From the NCBI GenBank assembly GCA_031772625.1, contig CM062804.1, forward strand, positions 278,770,598 to 278,834,597: a DNA stretch of 64,000 nucleotides, given 5' to 3'. Position 1 is the stretch's first letter. Every line of letters starts with the position of its first letter. This DNA is from Pinus tabuliformis (taxonomy: Eukaryota > Streptophyta > Pinopsida > Pinales > Pinaceae). Shown here in pieces: positions 54,802-64,000 of this stretch. The translations under genes and the position numbers were made by a program. The notes under the pieces were generated by a model, which saw only the letters and a program-made list of their open reading frames with translations, was not told where the DNA came from and did not search any database.

Positions 54802-55997
54802 TTGTTGGTTACAACTCTTGAGGTTATGCCTAGAATAAGGACAACCACAAGGACACAATCTCCACCACCCAAAGTTCCAATTCCAACTACACTTGAAACT
54901 CCTCAATTTTTTCCTTCAACTGAGATTGAAGAGGTACAAGTAGTATTAGTTTCTGAGTCTGAATCCACAGCCATTATGTCTAGAGAAAGAGAACCTAAAA
55001 TTCCTTCTTGATAAGTGGAAGAATTCAAGAAACATTTCTATACTTTAACTGAGATTGTTAAAGTCCTCTATGAAGGGAGTAACACTAGAATAGTTGGAGA
55101 GAATTCTAAACCTCCACATGGAGAAGGAAGCTCAGAGGATAAAAAAGGTGAGAAGAAGGTAAAAGGGTAATGGTGGAAATCCACCTCCATCTCCACCATC
55201 TTTGTCATCTTCCTCATCATCTTCCACTACCACCACCGAAACTATCCACACTCATTCAAAAACCGAAAAGGAAAAACTCGCTTACTCAAATTGGACATTA
55301 AGTTTGAACTTCCTATGTACAATGGAGAGGTGAATGCAGAAAAGTTAGACAATTGGAGGTATAATGCAAAATTCAAAACCTTCAAGAAGATGACATAAAG
55401 ATCCAGTTGGATTCATTGGGGCTAGAAGGAGAAGCATTAGTTTGGTGGGAAGAAAAGACTCAAGAGGAGATGAAAATTCATGGTAAGATATGCATTACAT
55501 GGGCTGAATTTGTTTATGCAAATAAAAGACACTTTTACCCTTTAGCCTATATGGAAAAATCCATTATGAGCTGGAAGAATTTTAGGCAGCTCAAAGGCCA
55601 AATAGTCCAAGACTCTACATAGGAGTTTAGAAAGAGGGCTTTGTTGTTAGGAGTAAATTTGAATTCCCAAGATACACTATTAAAATATATTGGGGGTTTG
55701 CATTCCTATTTGAAACATATTATCCTTATGTTCAATCCAAGAAATTTGGATGAGGTATGTGTGCAAGCCACACACCTTGATGTACGGGGAAAGAACATTC
55801 GAGAAGAGTGTAGTAAGAAGAATCCATTCAAGGGTAAGGAGAAAGAGAAGGGGGGGGAATGGAAGGGAAAGAAGAATGCAAGTGTGAACATAGAAGGGGA
55901 GAAAACCATATTCCAACATTGTTCCAAAGCTGGGCATGATGAATCCCATTGTTGGAAATTACATCTGAAACTAGGGCCCCAAGAAACAAAACAATAA
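54802..55997 (+). pseudogene. gag of G
   Basis: The N-terminal frame (54802-55011) is Pro/Thr-rich. Capsid-like sequence follows (FELPMYNGEVNAEKLDNW; DSLGLEGEALVWWEEKTQEE; YMEKSIMSWKNFRQLKGQIV). The last frame (55641-55997) has a Lys-rich stretch and FQHCSKAGHDESHCWKLH, a CCHC knuckle whose first Cys is Phe. Frameshifts near 55390 and stops at 55012 and 55620 show decay. Confidence 0.8.
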
Positions 55998-56073
55998 GGG
56001 AACACAAAAGACGACCGCTAGCACACAACATGACCTTGGTTCATATTTTGGTGATGAGACCAAGATTTCAGCC

Positions 56074-56568
56074 ATGGTCACAAAAGGGAAAGAAGTTGAT
56101 GCAAGCACTAGTTCCTCACAAAGTCAAAACAACACTCCAAATGAAGAATCAGGAATAGGGTTGTTTCATGTAAGGGTAATTTCAAATCATACAAAGATTG
56201 ATGCATTATTCGATAATGGGTCACAATCAAACTTAATTTCAGAAGACTTGGCTAAAAAACTAAACTTTGAAACTGTACCTCATCATAAGCCATATCCATT
56301 GGGTTGGATAGTCAACAATGAAAACTTACAGGTTACAAGGAAGTGTTTGTTCAAGTTCACCATTACAGAAAAGTTCATTGATGAAGTTGAGTTAAATGTA
56401 GTTCCACTTGACAACTCAGTAATCATTTTCTGTAGTCCATATTTGTATGATAGGAAACAAGTATTTTATCTCCATGAAAACAAATACTTATTGATTAAGT
56501 ATGGGGTGGAGTACATTGTGAGAGTCTATTGCAAAAATCTAGACATTTCTTTGGTTAATGCAGGGTAG
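56074..56568 (+). pseudogene. Aspartic protease of G
   Basis: A 164-codon frame contains KIDALFDNGSQSNLIS with the catalytic Asp, and a conserved hydrophobic segment VELNVVPLDNSVIIFCSPYL. It follows the gag zinc knuckle and precedes RT. The frame itself is open. Confidence 0.75.
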
Positions 56569-56689
56569 ATGAAGAGATAGTAAATGCAAGTAAAACTTTT
56601 GTGCTTCTCATGATGAAGAAAAATAATTATATTGATTATGAATATTTTGAAGGTTGTGATGACAAATTGAAATCTGATTTGTTTGATGT

Positions 56690-58006
56690 GGTAAGAAAGC
56701 ATGGCGAGATGTTTCAGGAACCAAAGGGGTTACCTCCCAAGAGCAGAATTTAGCATGAGATACAGCTGTAGTAGGATGTTCCACTTCCAAACATTGGCAT
56801 GTATCCCATGTCAATTATGGAGAGCATGGAAATAAAGAAGAAAATTCAAGAATTGCTAAACAAATGTATCATATTCCCGTCTACATCGCCATGTCATTCG
56901 CCCATTGTTTTAGTGCCAAAGAAGGATGGGACTTGGTGCATGTGTGTGGATTTTCCTGCATTGAACAAAATCATGGTAAAGAATCATTATCGACTCCCAA
57001 GAATTGATGATTTTCTTAATCAATTGAGGTATGAAAATTATTTCACTAAGTTAGATTTACGAACTGGATATCATCAAGTTAGAATAGCTGAAGAGGACAT
57101 TTGGAAAACAACATTTAAAACTAAACAAGGATGGCTTGAGTGGATTTTTTGTCTTTCGGTCTTACAAATGCTCCAGCTACTTTCATGAGAGTTATGAATG
57201 ATGTATTAATACCATTTCTAGATGAATTTTTCATTGTGTACTTAGATGCTATAATCATATTCAGAAAATCCAGAGATGAACATGTCATGCATGTAAACAA
57301 AGTACCTGATGTCTTGAGAAAAACACGGTTGTTTCTAAAGATGTCAAAGTGTGAATTTGGCAAGATTTATTTAGTGTATTTGGGACACATTGTTGGAGGA
57401 GGTGATCTAAAGGTAGAACCCTCTAAGGTTGAGGTCATTCTGAATTGGCCCAAGCCCAATACAGTTACAGAGGTAAGAATCTTTTTAGGGGAAGCACAAT
57501 ATTGGAGAAAGTTTATTGCTATTTTTTCTTCCATTGCAACTCCATTACATGCATTGACAGGTGTCAAGAAAATATTCCATTGGGGAGATGTACAATGGAA
57601 ATAATTTGATTCTTTGAAGAAAAATATCAGTTCAGCACAGGTATTGGCACTTCCAGATCTTTGATAGCCATTCGAAATTCGAATGGATGCAAGAGATTAT
57701 ACCATGGGAGCAATTCTATTGTGGAATGGTAAGCCCATTTCATTTCATTCTGAAACTTTTAATGGAGTTGTAACTAACTATCCCACTTATGAAAAATAAT
57801 TTTACGCATTGGTACAAAGTGTTGAGAAATGGAAACACTACTTGATGAGAAAGTAGACCATTATCCATGCCGACCATCAACCATTGTAGTATTTACAGTC
57901 ACAGTCAAAGCTGCAGCAGTCACGACATTTCAGATGGATGGGTTTTCTACTACAATTTAATTTGGTTATCAGGTATAAAAGGGGAATCTAAAATAAGGTA
58001 GATGAT
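56690..58006 (+). pseudogene. Reverse transcriptase and RNase H of G
   Basis: The RT frames (56799-57188, 57140-57604) show SPIVLVPKKDGTWCMCVDF, FTKLDLRTGYHQVRI, SFGLTNAPATF and YLDAIIIF, where the second active-site Asp is Ala. A frameshift lies near 57150. Then IATPLHALTG leads into RNase H with IRMDARDYTMGAIL, TYEK, IHADHQPL and DDMLSRP, so its acidic residues survive among four or more stops. Confidence 0.85.
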
Positions 58007-58315
58007 ATGCTTTCAAGGCCTATTGTAAGTTTATTTGTTGTACTCAAGAATAATTATGTTTTGCATGAAAGTTACATTGAGAAATATGCAAATGATAGTG
58101 ACTTTCAAGATGTGTATGCAAACATGAGTCAAGGAAACCAAATTGAAGAGTTGGATTATCATGTACATAACAGTTTGTTGTATCATTTGGGGAAGTTTTG
58201 TATTCCATATGGAGAAAGAAACAGTATCATAATGGAGGCACACACCTCATTGATTGCTGGAAACTTTGGTGTAGGAAATATAGTCACAAATCTCCAAAGG
58301 TATTGTTATTGGCCA
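58007..58315 (+). pseudogene. Integrase N-terminal part of G, interrupted by K
   Basis: The frame continues from RNase H through ESYIEKYANDSDFQDVYANM to the zinc region MEAHTSLIAGNFGVGNIVTN and RYCYWP, where element K is inserted. The frame is restored across K (WPHMFDNVSCFIRVFSLC), using the duplicated GGCCA as Trp-Pro. Confidence 0.85.
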
Positions 58316-58500
58316 TGTTGGAAACGTAATCCTCCATGGGTTAGTGTGGAAGTGGAATAGACTAAGGAAGTCTACAAGACCTTGGGATGTGGAACCCAAT
58401 GGTCAAACCATGTACTATAAATGTATATGCTTTGTTAATAAAAAATGAACTCTCATGCTTATCTTTCATATTATGTTGTTGCCCATGTGTGCGTTTAACA
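58316..58500 (+). repeat. 5' LTR of K
   Basis: It starts TGTTGGAAACG, ends GCGTTTAACA and contains an AATAAAAAATG stretch near its end, a possible poly(A) signal. The copy at 62044 has CACCTAATCC near the start. Confidence 0.9.
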
Positions 58501-58515
58501 TGGTATTAGAGTAGG
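58501..58515 (+). other. Primer binding site of K
   Basis: TGGTATTAGAGTAGG directly follows the LTR and differs from TGGTATCAGAGCAGG at two C-to-T positions. Confidence 0.85.
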
Positions 58516-60585
58516 CGTATTCATGCCTTGCATAATTACTTTGAGCCATTTTTTTTATGGCCTTTTTGTGCAGGTAATTTCTGCCATCACTTCTGCATTT
58601 CATGAATATTTTCTCAGCTAAATTCTGGCTGCAACCTATGTCATTTCCCCAACTCCATTTTTGGCATTCTAGTATGCCCTTGTAACTCCCTTCTACTATT
58701 TTCTCTGTAGTCTGTCCTTTGACAGGAATCTGTCTTGGCATGCATAATCTCTTGAAATTTGAAAATTTATCATTGGATTTTTTTCTTGGGTCGTCTTTGC
58801 TGTTTTGGTGGGAAACTACATTGTATTAGCTACGTTGTACTGAGTGGTGATTTAATATCCGACTTGTGTGTCAGACTGTGTAGACTGTGTGACTGAACCA
58901 CCGTTGGCATTGTATGGTATAATAGAGTACAACAACGCTGCTCTCTCCATGCTGGTCATACGCTCCAAACCGCAACGCATCCACCATCCTCTCACTCGGC
59001 TTCATCAACGGGAAGCAGGAGAGCCAGCTTGTTGTTCCATTCACCATTGACCCTCCATGCACACGCTGTCATGGCCATACACCTGAATTTCCATATGCTG
59101 GCCCATTATTATTGACTTGATTATAATTCCGAAGTCTAGGAGTTACTGTGTAGACCTTACTGCCTTGGAGCAGGAGGCATTGTGATTGAAGGTGCATCGC
59201 TAATACACAAGATCTCTGAAGACTCCTCGTCAACAGTGTAGGAATAGAAGGCAAAGGTGCTCGCAGTCTTGCGCAGTAGAAGCGTGGTGGAATCCATCCT
59301 GTTCTGATGCGGTGAGCATTCCTCCATTCGCCATTGACCTTCCCGTTCTGGTGCGGTGAGTGTTCCTCCATTTTTGACATTCTTGCACCGCAGTGTTTTT
59401 GGTATATATAAAGTCATTGTTTTGGTATATATAATGCTGAAATATATATAAAGGATTTTTCTAGAACGCAGTGTTTCATTGAGTGTGATTCCAAAAGCGG
59501 AGAGCAAGAACAAAGTTGAAACAAAAGGAAGTGGAGTGTGATAATCTCAAATGCTGTTGCGAGAGCTTGAGGAAGGAGAACAGAAGAGCTAGAGCCAAAA
59601 TTGGTGGAAGATGATTTCAGATGATTGCATAGGTTGGAGCAGTTGTGGGCTACCTGCATGTTTCTATCAATTTTGGGGTTCACTTAGCGTTGAACAGTTG
59701 AATTGGGTTATTCTATGCACTGCATTAAGTTATGCACATGGCCTGGTCAAGGAACACATAACGTTGAAGACTTGGCTTATATACACAACTTTGAATAGAG
59801 CCAGTGATTAGGCATTGATACATGTGTTGTTTGTTTAAACCTACGTCGAATGGTGCACATCTGGGGAATTGCTTGGTGCGTAAGCCGTGAGGAGAAGGTT
59901 GGGCTGTATTGATTTTTCACCATGATGCTGGACCGAGGTTTATGTAACCAAATTTGGTACCAACTTGTTTCAATGTTCTTAGCATAAGATCATCTCTATT
60001 AACAGTGAAGTTCAAATCTGTCGTGGTGCATTGAATGTTTATGTGGAAGCATTGATTCAGTCTCCCTCTCTGAAGCTTAAATTCTATTTTAAGCTACATT
60101 AAGCACATACATATATTTCAGAGATCACATATTCGTTGTGCATCAGTAGTTTTTTATGCACAGATTAAGTGTTTGTTTGTTCAAAATTTTGAGTCAGGTA
60201 GTCTTGAAACACACGGTCGTAAGGTTTCTGGAAGTGTGCATATATTCATCGAGTATCCTCTGTTCAAGGATTCGAGACAAAGGATTTGATTCGACGAGCT
60301 GAAATTTAGTGTGGAGGTTTTGATTCCATTGCTAATTTTTTCATTTTTGGATATAATTAGTCTATGCAATCATTGAAGATGGTGGTAAAAGATACGTGAA
60401 TTGTGAAGAAGTGTTGAAGAAAATTGCAAACAAGTTGTATAATGGTTTGGTCTCTTTATAGAGACGTCGCCTCATCACTGCATATTTTTTAGAAGACTTA
60501 TATCCAAGCCACTCTATTAATTTCCATTTTTTCTCTAGCTTACAAAAAGCAGAGTTGCTTCAGTACTCTTTTGTTGTAAGTGAAA
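58516..60585 (+). other. Long leader of K, unassigned
   Basis: About 2 kb show no supported gene. An open stretch near 60364-60465 encodes IIEDGGKRYVNCEEVLKKIA, bounded on the left by a possible splice acceptor (ATAATTAG), and might be a captured exon. I do not recognise it. The leader has several TATATAT-rich tracts near 59400-59450. Confidence 0.4.
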
Positions 60586-61220
60586 ATGGCGTTAATTTAT
60601 GATGTATTAGATTTATTAAATACTTTGATACAGTCCAATGACGATGGGATGGTAAACATCAACAAAGACACTCTCTGTGACATTCAAACTTGCCTGCATA
60701 ATGCACAGGAAAAGATTGATTTTTTGCAGCTTGAATCATAGCTATAAAAAGAAGAGCTACATCAAAATAGACATCATTTTGAACCTGTTTTTTTTTCAGA
60801 AAATTGAGACAACCACCCATCAACAACAAGTCAATATTGTTGAAGTTCATTTAGATCCAGTTCCAAATAAAGTAGCAGTTTTACATACAGATGTAGAAAT
60901 TCAGTTTGCACTTCCCAATCCCATCATCAGACCTTGGGAAGAGCTTGTCCATAACAAGCACAAAACTGGTCTTGGATATGACAAGGACGTGTCCTTTCAT
61001 ATTCCAGATTACTCAAAGCCCATTCAATTTAAAAGTGCTGGATTTTTTCAAGATGGTTCATCTTCACCTGCTCCTCATGACAGTTCACCTCTAGTTGTTC
61101 CAGATTCTGCCCCTCTTCCACAACAATAAGAACAACAGCATATTGTGAAATGCCAACATTGTGACCAAGTTGGCCATTTGAAAGATCATTGTTTTGATCT
61201 TCATCCATGTAAGCACTATC
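60586..61220 (+). pseudogene. gag-like gene of K with CCHC knuckle
   Basis: An ATG at 60586 opens a short frame (MALIYDVLDLLNTLIQSN) that stops after FLQLES. The next frame (60677-61129) holds HKTGLGYDKDVSFHIPDYSK. After a TAA it continues in phase to CQHCDQVGHLKDHCFDLHP, a perfect C-x2-C-x4-H-x4-C knuckle at 61151-61192. The K-T-G-L-G-Y-D string resembles copia Gag C-terminal sequence. Two stops break it in this copy. Confidence 0.7.
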
Positions 61221-61417
61221 ATTAAACCAGTCATTCTTCAAATAGATGCTTCAGAAACAAACCTCTTGCAAGAACAAAGATTCATCTTGGATGGATCACT
61301 TCTTGGAAATGGGCATCAATAGCCAATAAGATATTTTAGTCACATGTGAGAACTTGTTCAAGAGTATTGAACAGTCTTGCAAAAGAGTTTTTTCCATCAT
61401 CTCACCTTGTATCTAAC

Positions 61418-61430
61418 AGGGGGGGGGAAT
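61418..61430 (+). other. Internal polypurine-like tract of K
   Basis: AGGGGGGGGGAAT recurs 613 bp upstream of the terminal tract CGGGGGGGAAT. It could serve as a second plus-strand primer, but this is only position and composition. Confidence 0.55.
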
Positions 61431-61551
61431 GATGTTCATCTACAAGCTTCAAAGAAACATCAAGCAAGCCTAGGCCACAACTTACCATACCAGATTCAGA
61501 GTTGTAGCCAGAGACAAAGATGCCCTTAAGAATGCCTTCAGTTGGTAATCT

Positions 61552-61920
61552 AGGACACTTCCTCTAGTAGAATACTTCAGCTTCTTGCCAGTTTCGGAAG
61601 AATTCTAGGAATAGAGTTGGGGACACTTCCTCTATCAGAAGACTTCATCTTCTTGCCAGACTTGGAAGAGTTCCAGGAATTGCATTAAGCATTCCAGAGT
61701 TGTTGGTCATCCTTAAACCATAACAGGTTGAGACTTCCCTTTTCAGGTTGAAGTTCTCCCTTTTATGTGGGATGAGACCTCCCTTTCATTGTTAAAGGTT
61801 TCCCTCTTCAAAACATCAGGAACACTTCCTTTAGCAGAAGACTTGAGCTTCATGCCAGAATTGGAAGAGTTCTAGGAATTGCACTAAGCATTCCAGTGTT
61901 GGTGGTCATCCTTAAACCAC
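61552..61920. repeat. Imperfect direct repeats in 3' part of K
   Basis: Units start near 61552 (partial), 61621 and 61819, sharing ACACTTCCT, CAGAAGACTT and GCATTCCAG segments. The two longer units are about 100 bp each and end in GTCATCCTTAAACCA. Confidence 0.8.
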
Positions 61921-62033
61921 CACCCTTTATACCAACATTTCGGAGAGCACATTCAGCCTAGTGTTGCCATGCATTTTTTGCACATTTTGTATTACAGCTC
62001 TCTTCTTGGACTCATACATAACGCTTTGGATTA

Positions 62034-62043
62034 CGGGGGGGAA
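62034..62043 (+). other. Polypurine tract of K
   Basis: GGGGGGGAA directly precedes the 3' LTR. Confidence 0.85.
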
Positions 62044-62228
62044 TGTTGGACACCTAATCCTCTATGGGTTAGTGTGGAAGTGGAATAGACTAAGGAAGTC
62101 CAAGAGACCTTGGGATGTGGAAGCCAACAGTCAAACCATGTACTATAAATGTATATGTTTTGTTAATAAAAAATGAACTCTCATGCTTATCTTTCATATT
62201 ATGTTGTTGCCCATGTGTGTGTTTAACA
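62044..62228 (+). repeat. 3' LTR of K
   Basis: This is the 185-bp partner of 58316-58500, followed by GGCCA (62229-62233). Confidence 0.9.
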
Positions 62229-63130
62229 GGCCACACATGTTTGATAACGTATCTTGTTTCATAAGAGTATTTTCTTTGTGTGCAACGAGTAATGCTAGTA
62301 CTAGGAAACTAGGATTATACACTCCACTTCCAGTACCTTCACGTCCGTGGGAGAGTATCTCAATGGATTTTGTCAGAGGTCTTCCATTGTCAAGGAAAAT
62401 TCATGATTACTTGTACATAGTTGTCGACAAGTTCAAAAAAATGTGCATACTAGCACCATGTAAAAAGAAAATTACAGCTGATCAAACAATTCATCTTTTC
62501 TTCCAAAACATTTGAGTTCATTTTGGTCTTCCTACTTCCATTGTAAGTGATCGAGATTCTCAATTTGTTTGGAATTTTGGGTCAAATTTGTGGGACATGA
62601 TGGACACAAAGTTGAATAAAAGTACTATCTTTCATCCACAAACAGATGGAAAAACCGAGGAGGTAAATAGAACAATCATTCATCTTCTTAAAGGATATTG
62701 CAACAGACATCCCAAGTTGTGGTATGAGCAGTGGTATTACATACAACATGCATACAACAGGGAAAAGCATTCTTCCATAAACACGTCGCCATTTGAGGCA
62801 TGTTATGGGTACTTGCAAGGATCACCATTGGACTTGAGAAAGATGTTGCCATCGATGGTCACAGCGGCATTCATAATGTAAGGAAGTTCATAGAGAAAAT
62901 TCAATTGATACATCATATAGTGCAGGGATAACTTGAGAAAATTCAAAGCAACTACAAGGCAAGGCATGAAAAACACCGTATTGATCACAAATTTCAAGTT
63001 GGTGACGAAGTTTGGTTATGTATTAGCAAAGAGAGACTTCAAGGGGAAGGTAAAAGGCTTAAGCCAATCCATTATGGTCCTTTTAAAATTCTGGAAAAGA
63101 TTGGTAATAATGTATTTAAGCTAGATTTGC
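62229..63130 (+). pseudogene. Integrase core and C-terminus of G
   Basis: After K the frame shows SISMDFVRGLP (first Asp), IVSDRDSQFVWNF (second Asp) and HPQTDGKTEEVNRTI (Glu), so the D, D, E core is present. A stop at 62513-62515 and another at 62879-62881 break the frame. The C-terminal part reads VGDEVWLCISKERL in one frame and HYGPFKILEKIGNNVFKLDL in the next. Confidence 0.87.
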
Positions 63131-63424
63131 CTCCTTATATGAAAATATACTCTGTTGTTAATGTTGAGAATTTGATATTATTTGAGCCTCCTTTGATTTA
63201 TGATCAAGGAGAGAATGTTCAGCTACCATCAATAGATGATTTCTCTCCAGAATATCGAGATGAGCTTCAGCAAGATCTCATACTTGACAGAAGAACTAGA
63301 ACTTCGAAGAGAGGGGGATGTTGAATACCTTAGAGTGGGACTCAAGGGAAGAAAGCCTTCTAAAGCCAAATGGTTACAGAGCAAGAAGGTGAGGGAGTTG
63401 TACCCTCACTTGTTGAACAATTGA
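63131..63424 (+). pseudogene. Chromodomain-like tail of G
   Basis: The frame LPPYMKIYSVVNVENLILFE passes PSIDDFSPEYRDE and stops after a shift near 63320. The next frame encodes RREGDVEYLRVGLKGRKPSK, AKWLQSKK and ELYPHLLNN. The order hydrophobic, K-G-x-P-S, A-K-W, P-H-L-L fits a divergent chromodomain, but the usual Trp-Lys after the first strand is missing. I rate this as likely, not certain. Confidence 0.6.
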
Positions 63425-63452
63425 TAGTGTATTTTGGGGTCCAAAAGGCTTC

Positions 63453-63465
63453 TAGTGGGGAGGAA
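63453..63465 (+). other. Polypurine tract of G
   Basis: TAGTGGGGAGGAA directly precedes the 3' LTR. Confidence 0.85.
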
Positions 63466-64000
63466 TGATCAGATGCTCAGTAATTAGCTCAAAAATCAAA
63501 GTTCTCAAAATGGCTTGAAACCTGAATGACCGCATCTGCCTCGGAATAATGATCCTAATGTAACTCATTTCACTGAAAGCCAACTTTGTATGAGTAATTT
63601 ATTGAGCTTTTTTCGCTTTGATAAACATGCAAAATTTGCAACAAAAAATTCCCAGTCACTTCATAGTCACCAGTCCATACTACTGACGTGTCCAGTGACT
63701 AGGCAGGGTAAATGGATAGTGAACATGTAATCACAGTGCGACAAGTGTTGTGCTCTTATTGGTTGTTAAGAGGTGGTGATGTGGCAAATTTATATTGGTT
63801 AGAATAGGACCAATGAGGAGGGGAAAAGTGGCAAGCACAAAGGTTGCCACGTGTCCCTCCCCAAAGGTCATGCTCGACATAGTGCAACAAAAATATTATG
63901 GAGGTCCCATGGTTCGAACCTGCGATCTCCGCTCTGTAGACCAAGCTCTCTACCATCTCTTCTACAACATGTTTCTTACCACCATATTTTTTCATACATA
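63466..64000 (+). repeat. 3' LTR of G, truncated by window end
   Basis: It starts TGATCAGATGCTCAG and aligns to 37995-38530, including ATTATGGAGG and the tRNA-like segment. The remaining roughly 900 bp lie outside the window. Confidence 0.88.
63905..63975 (-). other. tRNA-like Pol III box segment in G 3' LTR
   Basis: On the minus strand TGGTAGAGAGCTTGG (63941-63955, A-box-like) is followed by GGTTCGAACC (63911-63920, perfect B-box core). This is the best-preserved of three copies. It is antisense to the LTR. Confidence 0.65.

Larger units (their letters stand above)
58316..62228 (+). mobile_element. Short-LTR element K with gag-like gene but no pol
   Basis: This 3913-bp plus-strand element has 185-bp LTRs (58316-58500 and 62044-62228) and a perfect duplication GGCCA. 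It has an initiator-Met-like primer site and a G-run polypurine tract. The interior has a CCHC gag-like frame near 60586-61220 but no protease, RT or integrase motif. It fits the non-autonomous class of gag-bearing small LTR elements, which would need enzymes from another element. The two LTRs differ at about 11 positions. Confidence 0.88.
37995..64000 (+). mobile_element. Ty3/gypsy chromovirus G, host of J and K, open at the right edge
   Basis: This plus-strand element has a 5' LTR split into 37995-38583 and 53832-54682. Its interior is 54683-63465, interrupted by K (58316-62228). Its 3' LTR starts at 63466 and leaves the window. Both LTR starts read TGATCAG(G/A)TGCTCAG. Domains run gag, protease, RT, RNase H, integrase and a chromodomain-like end. 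The genes are broken by stops and frameshifts, and the RT active site is altered. LTR divergence is high, so it is older than J and K. The solo LTR at 9588 belongs to the same family. Confidence 0.88.

Noticed and set aside
1-64000. An intact host protein-coding gene
   Set aside because: Every long frame that I recognise belongs to retrotransposons or to the PDS5-like relic. Other gene-like stretches are too broken or unrecognised.

Overview
The window looks like intergenic DNA from a large-genome seed plant. It is almost entirely nested LTR retrotransposons, most on the minus strand, with no intact host gene. The evidence is plant-type Ty1/copia and Ty3/gypsy proteins, primer sites matching plant initiator-Met and Arg tRNAs, 5-bp target duplications and a plant-mobile-domain-like gene. 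A conifer-like genome would fit the density, but the sequence does not fix the species.

Layout. (1) 1-13030: decayed plus-strand Tat-lineage gypsy relic (J'), split by a copia element (A, 3404-8019, duplication GTTAG) and a solo LTR of the G family (9588-10895). (2) 13380-14751: 3' fragment of a chromovirus (H1). (3) 16323-22149: fuller decayed chromovirus of the same family (H, AAGGA). (4) 23893-32607: Sirevirus-like copia element (I, TTGAA), inserted in a relic of a PDS5-like cohesin-regulator gene that resumes at 32608. (5) 33031-37994: unassigned DNA with a six-unit minisatellite and gene-like remnants. (6) 37995-64000: plus-strand chromovirus G, running off the window. Its 5' LTR is split by a 15.2-kb Tat element (J, 38584-53831, CAACC) and its integrase by a 3.9-kb pol-less element (K, 58316-62228, GGCCA).

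Relative age, from LTR pairs compared by eye: A identical; I about 30 differences in 1472 bp; J about 30 in 1050 bp; K about 11 in 185 bp; H and G clearly more diverged. A is therefore probably the youngest, and G is older than its passengers J and K.

Main biological points. A has identical LTRs and an uninterrupted pol but no gag. J carries, antisense between its second RNase H and 3' LTR, a plant-mobile-domain-like gene with its own TATA-like box and an 88-nt GT-AG intron. J and J' share an unusual order with a second RNase H after integrase. The G-family LTR contains an antisense tRNA-like segment with Pol III A and B boxes in all three copies. I has palindromic modules in its LTRs and 3' region plus several polypurine tracts. 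All alignments and counts were made by eye.
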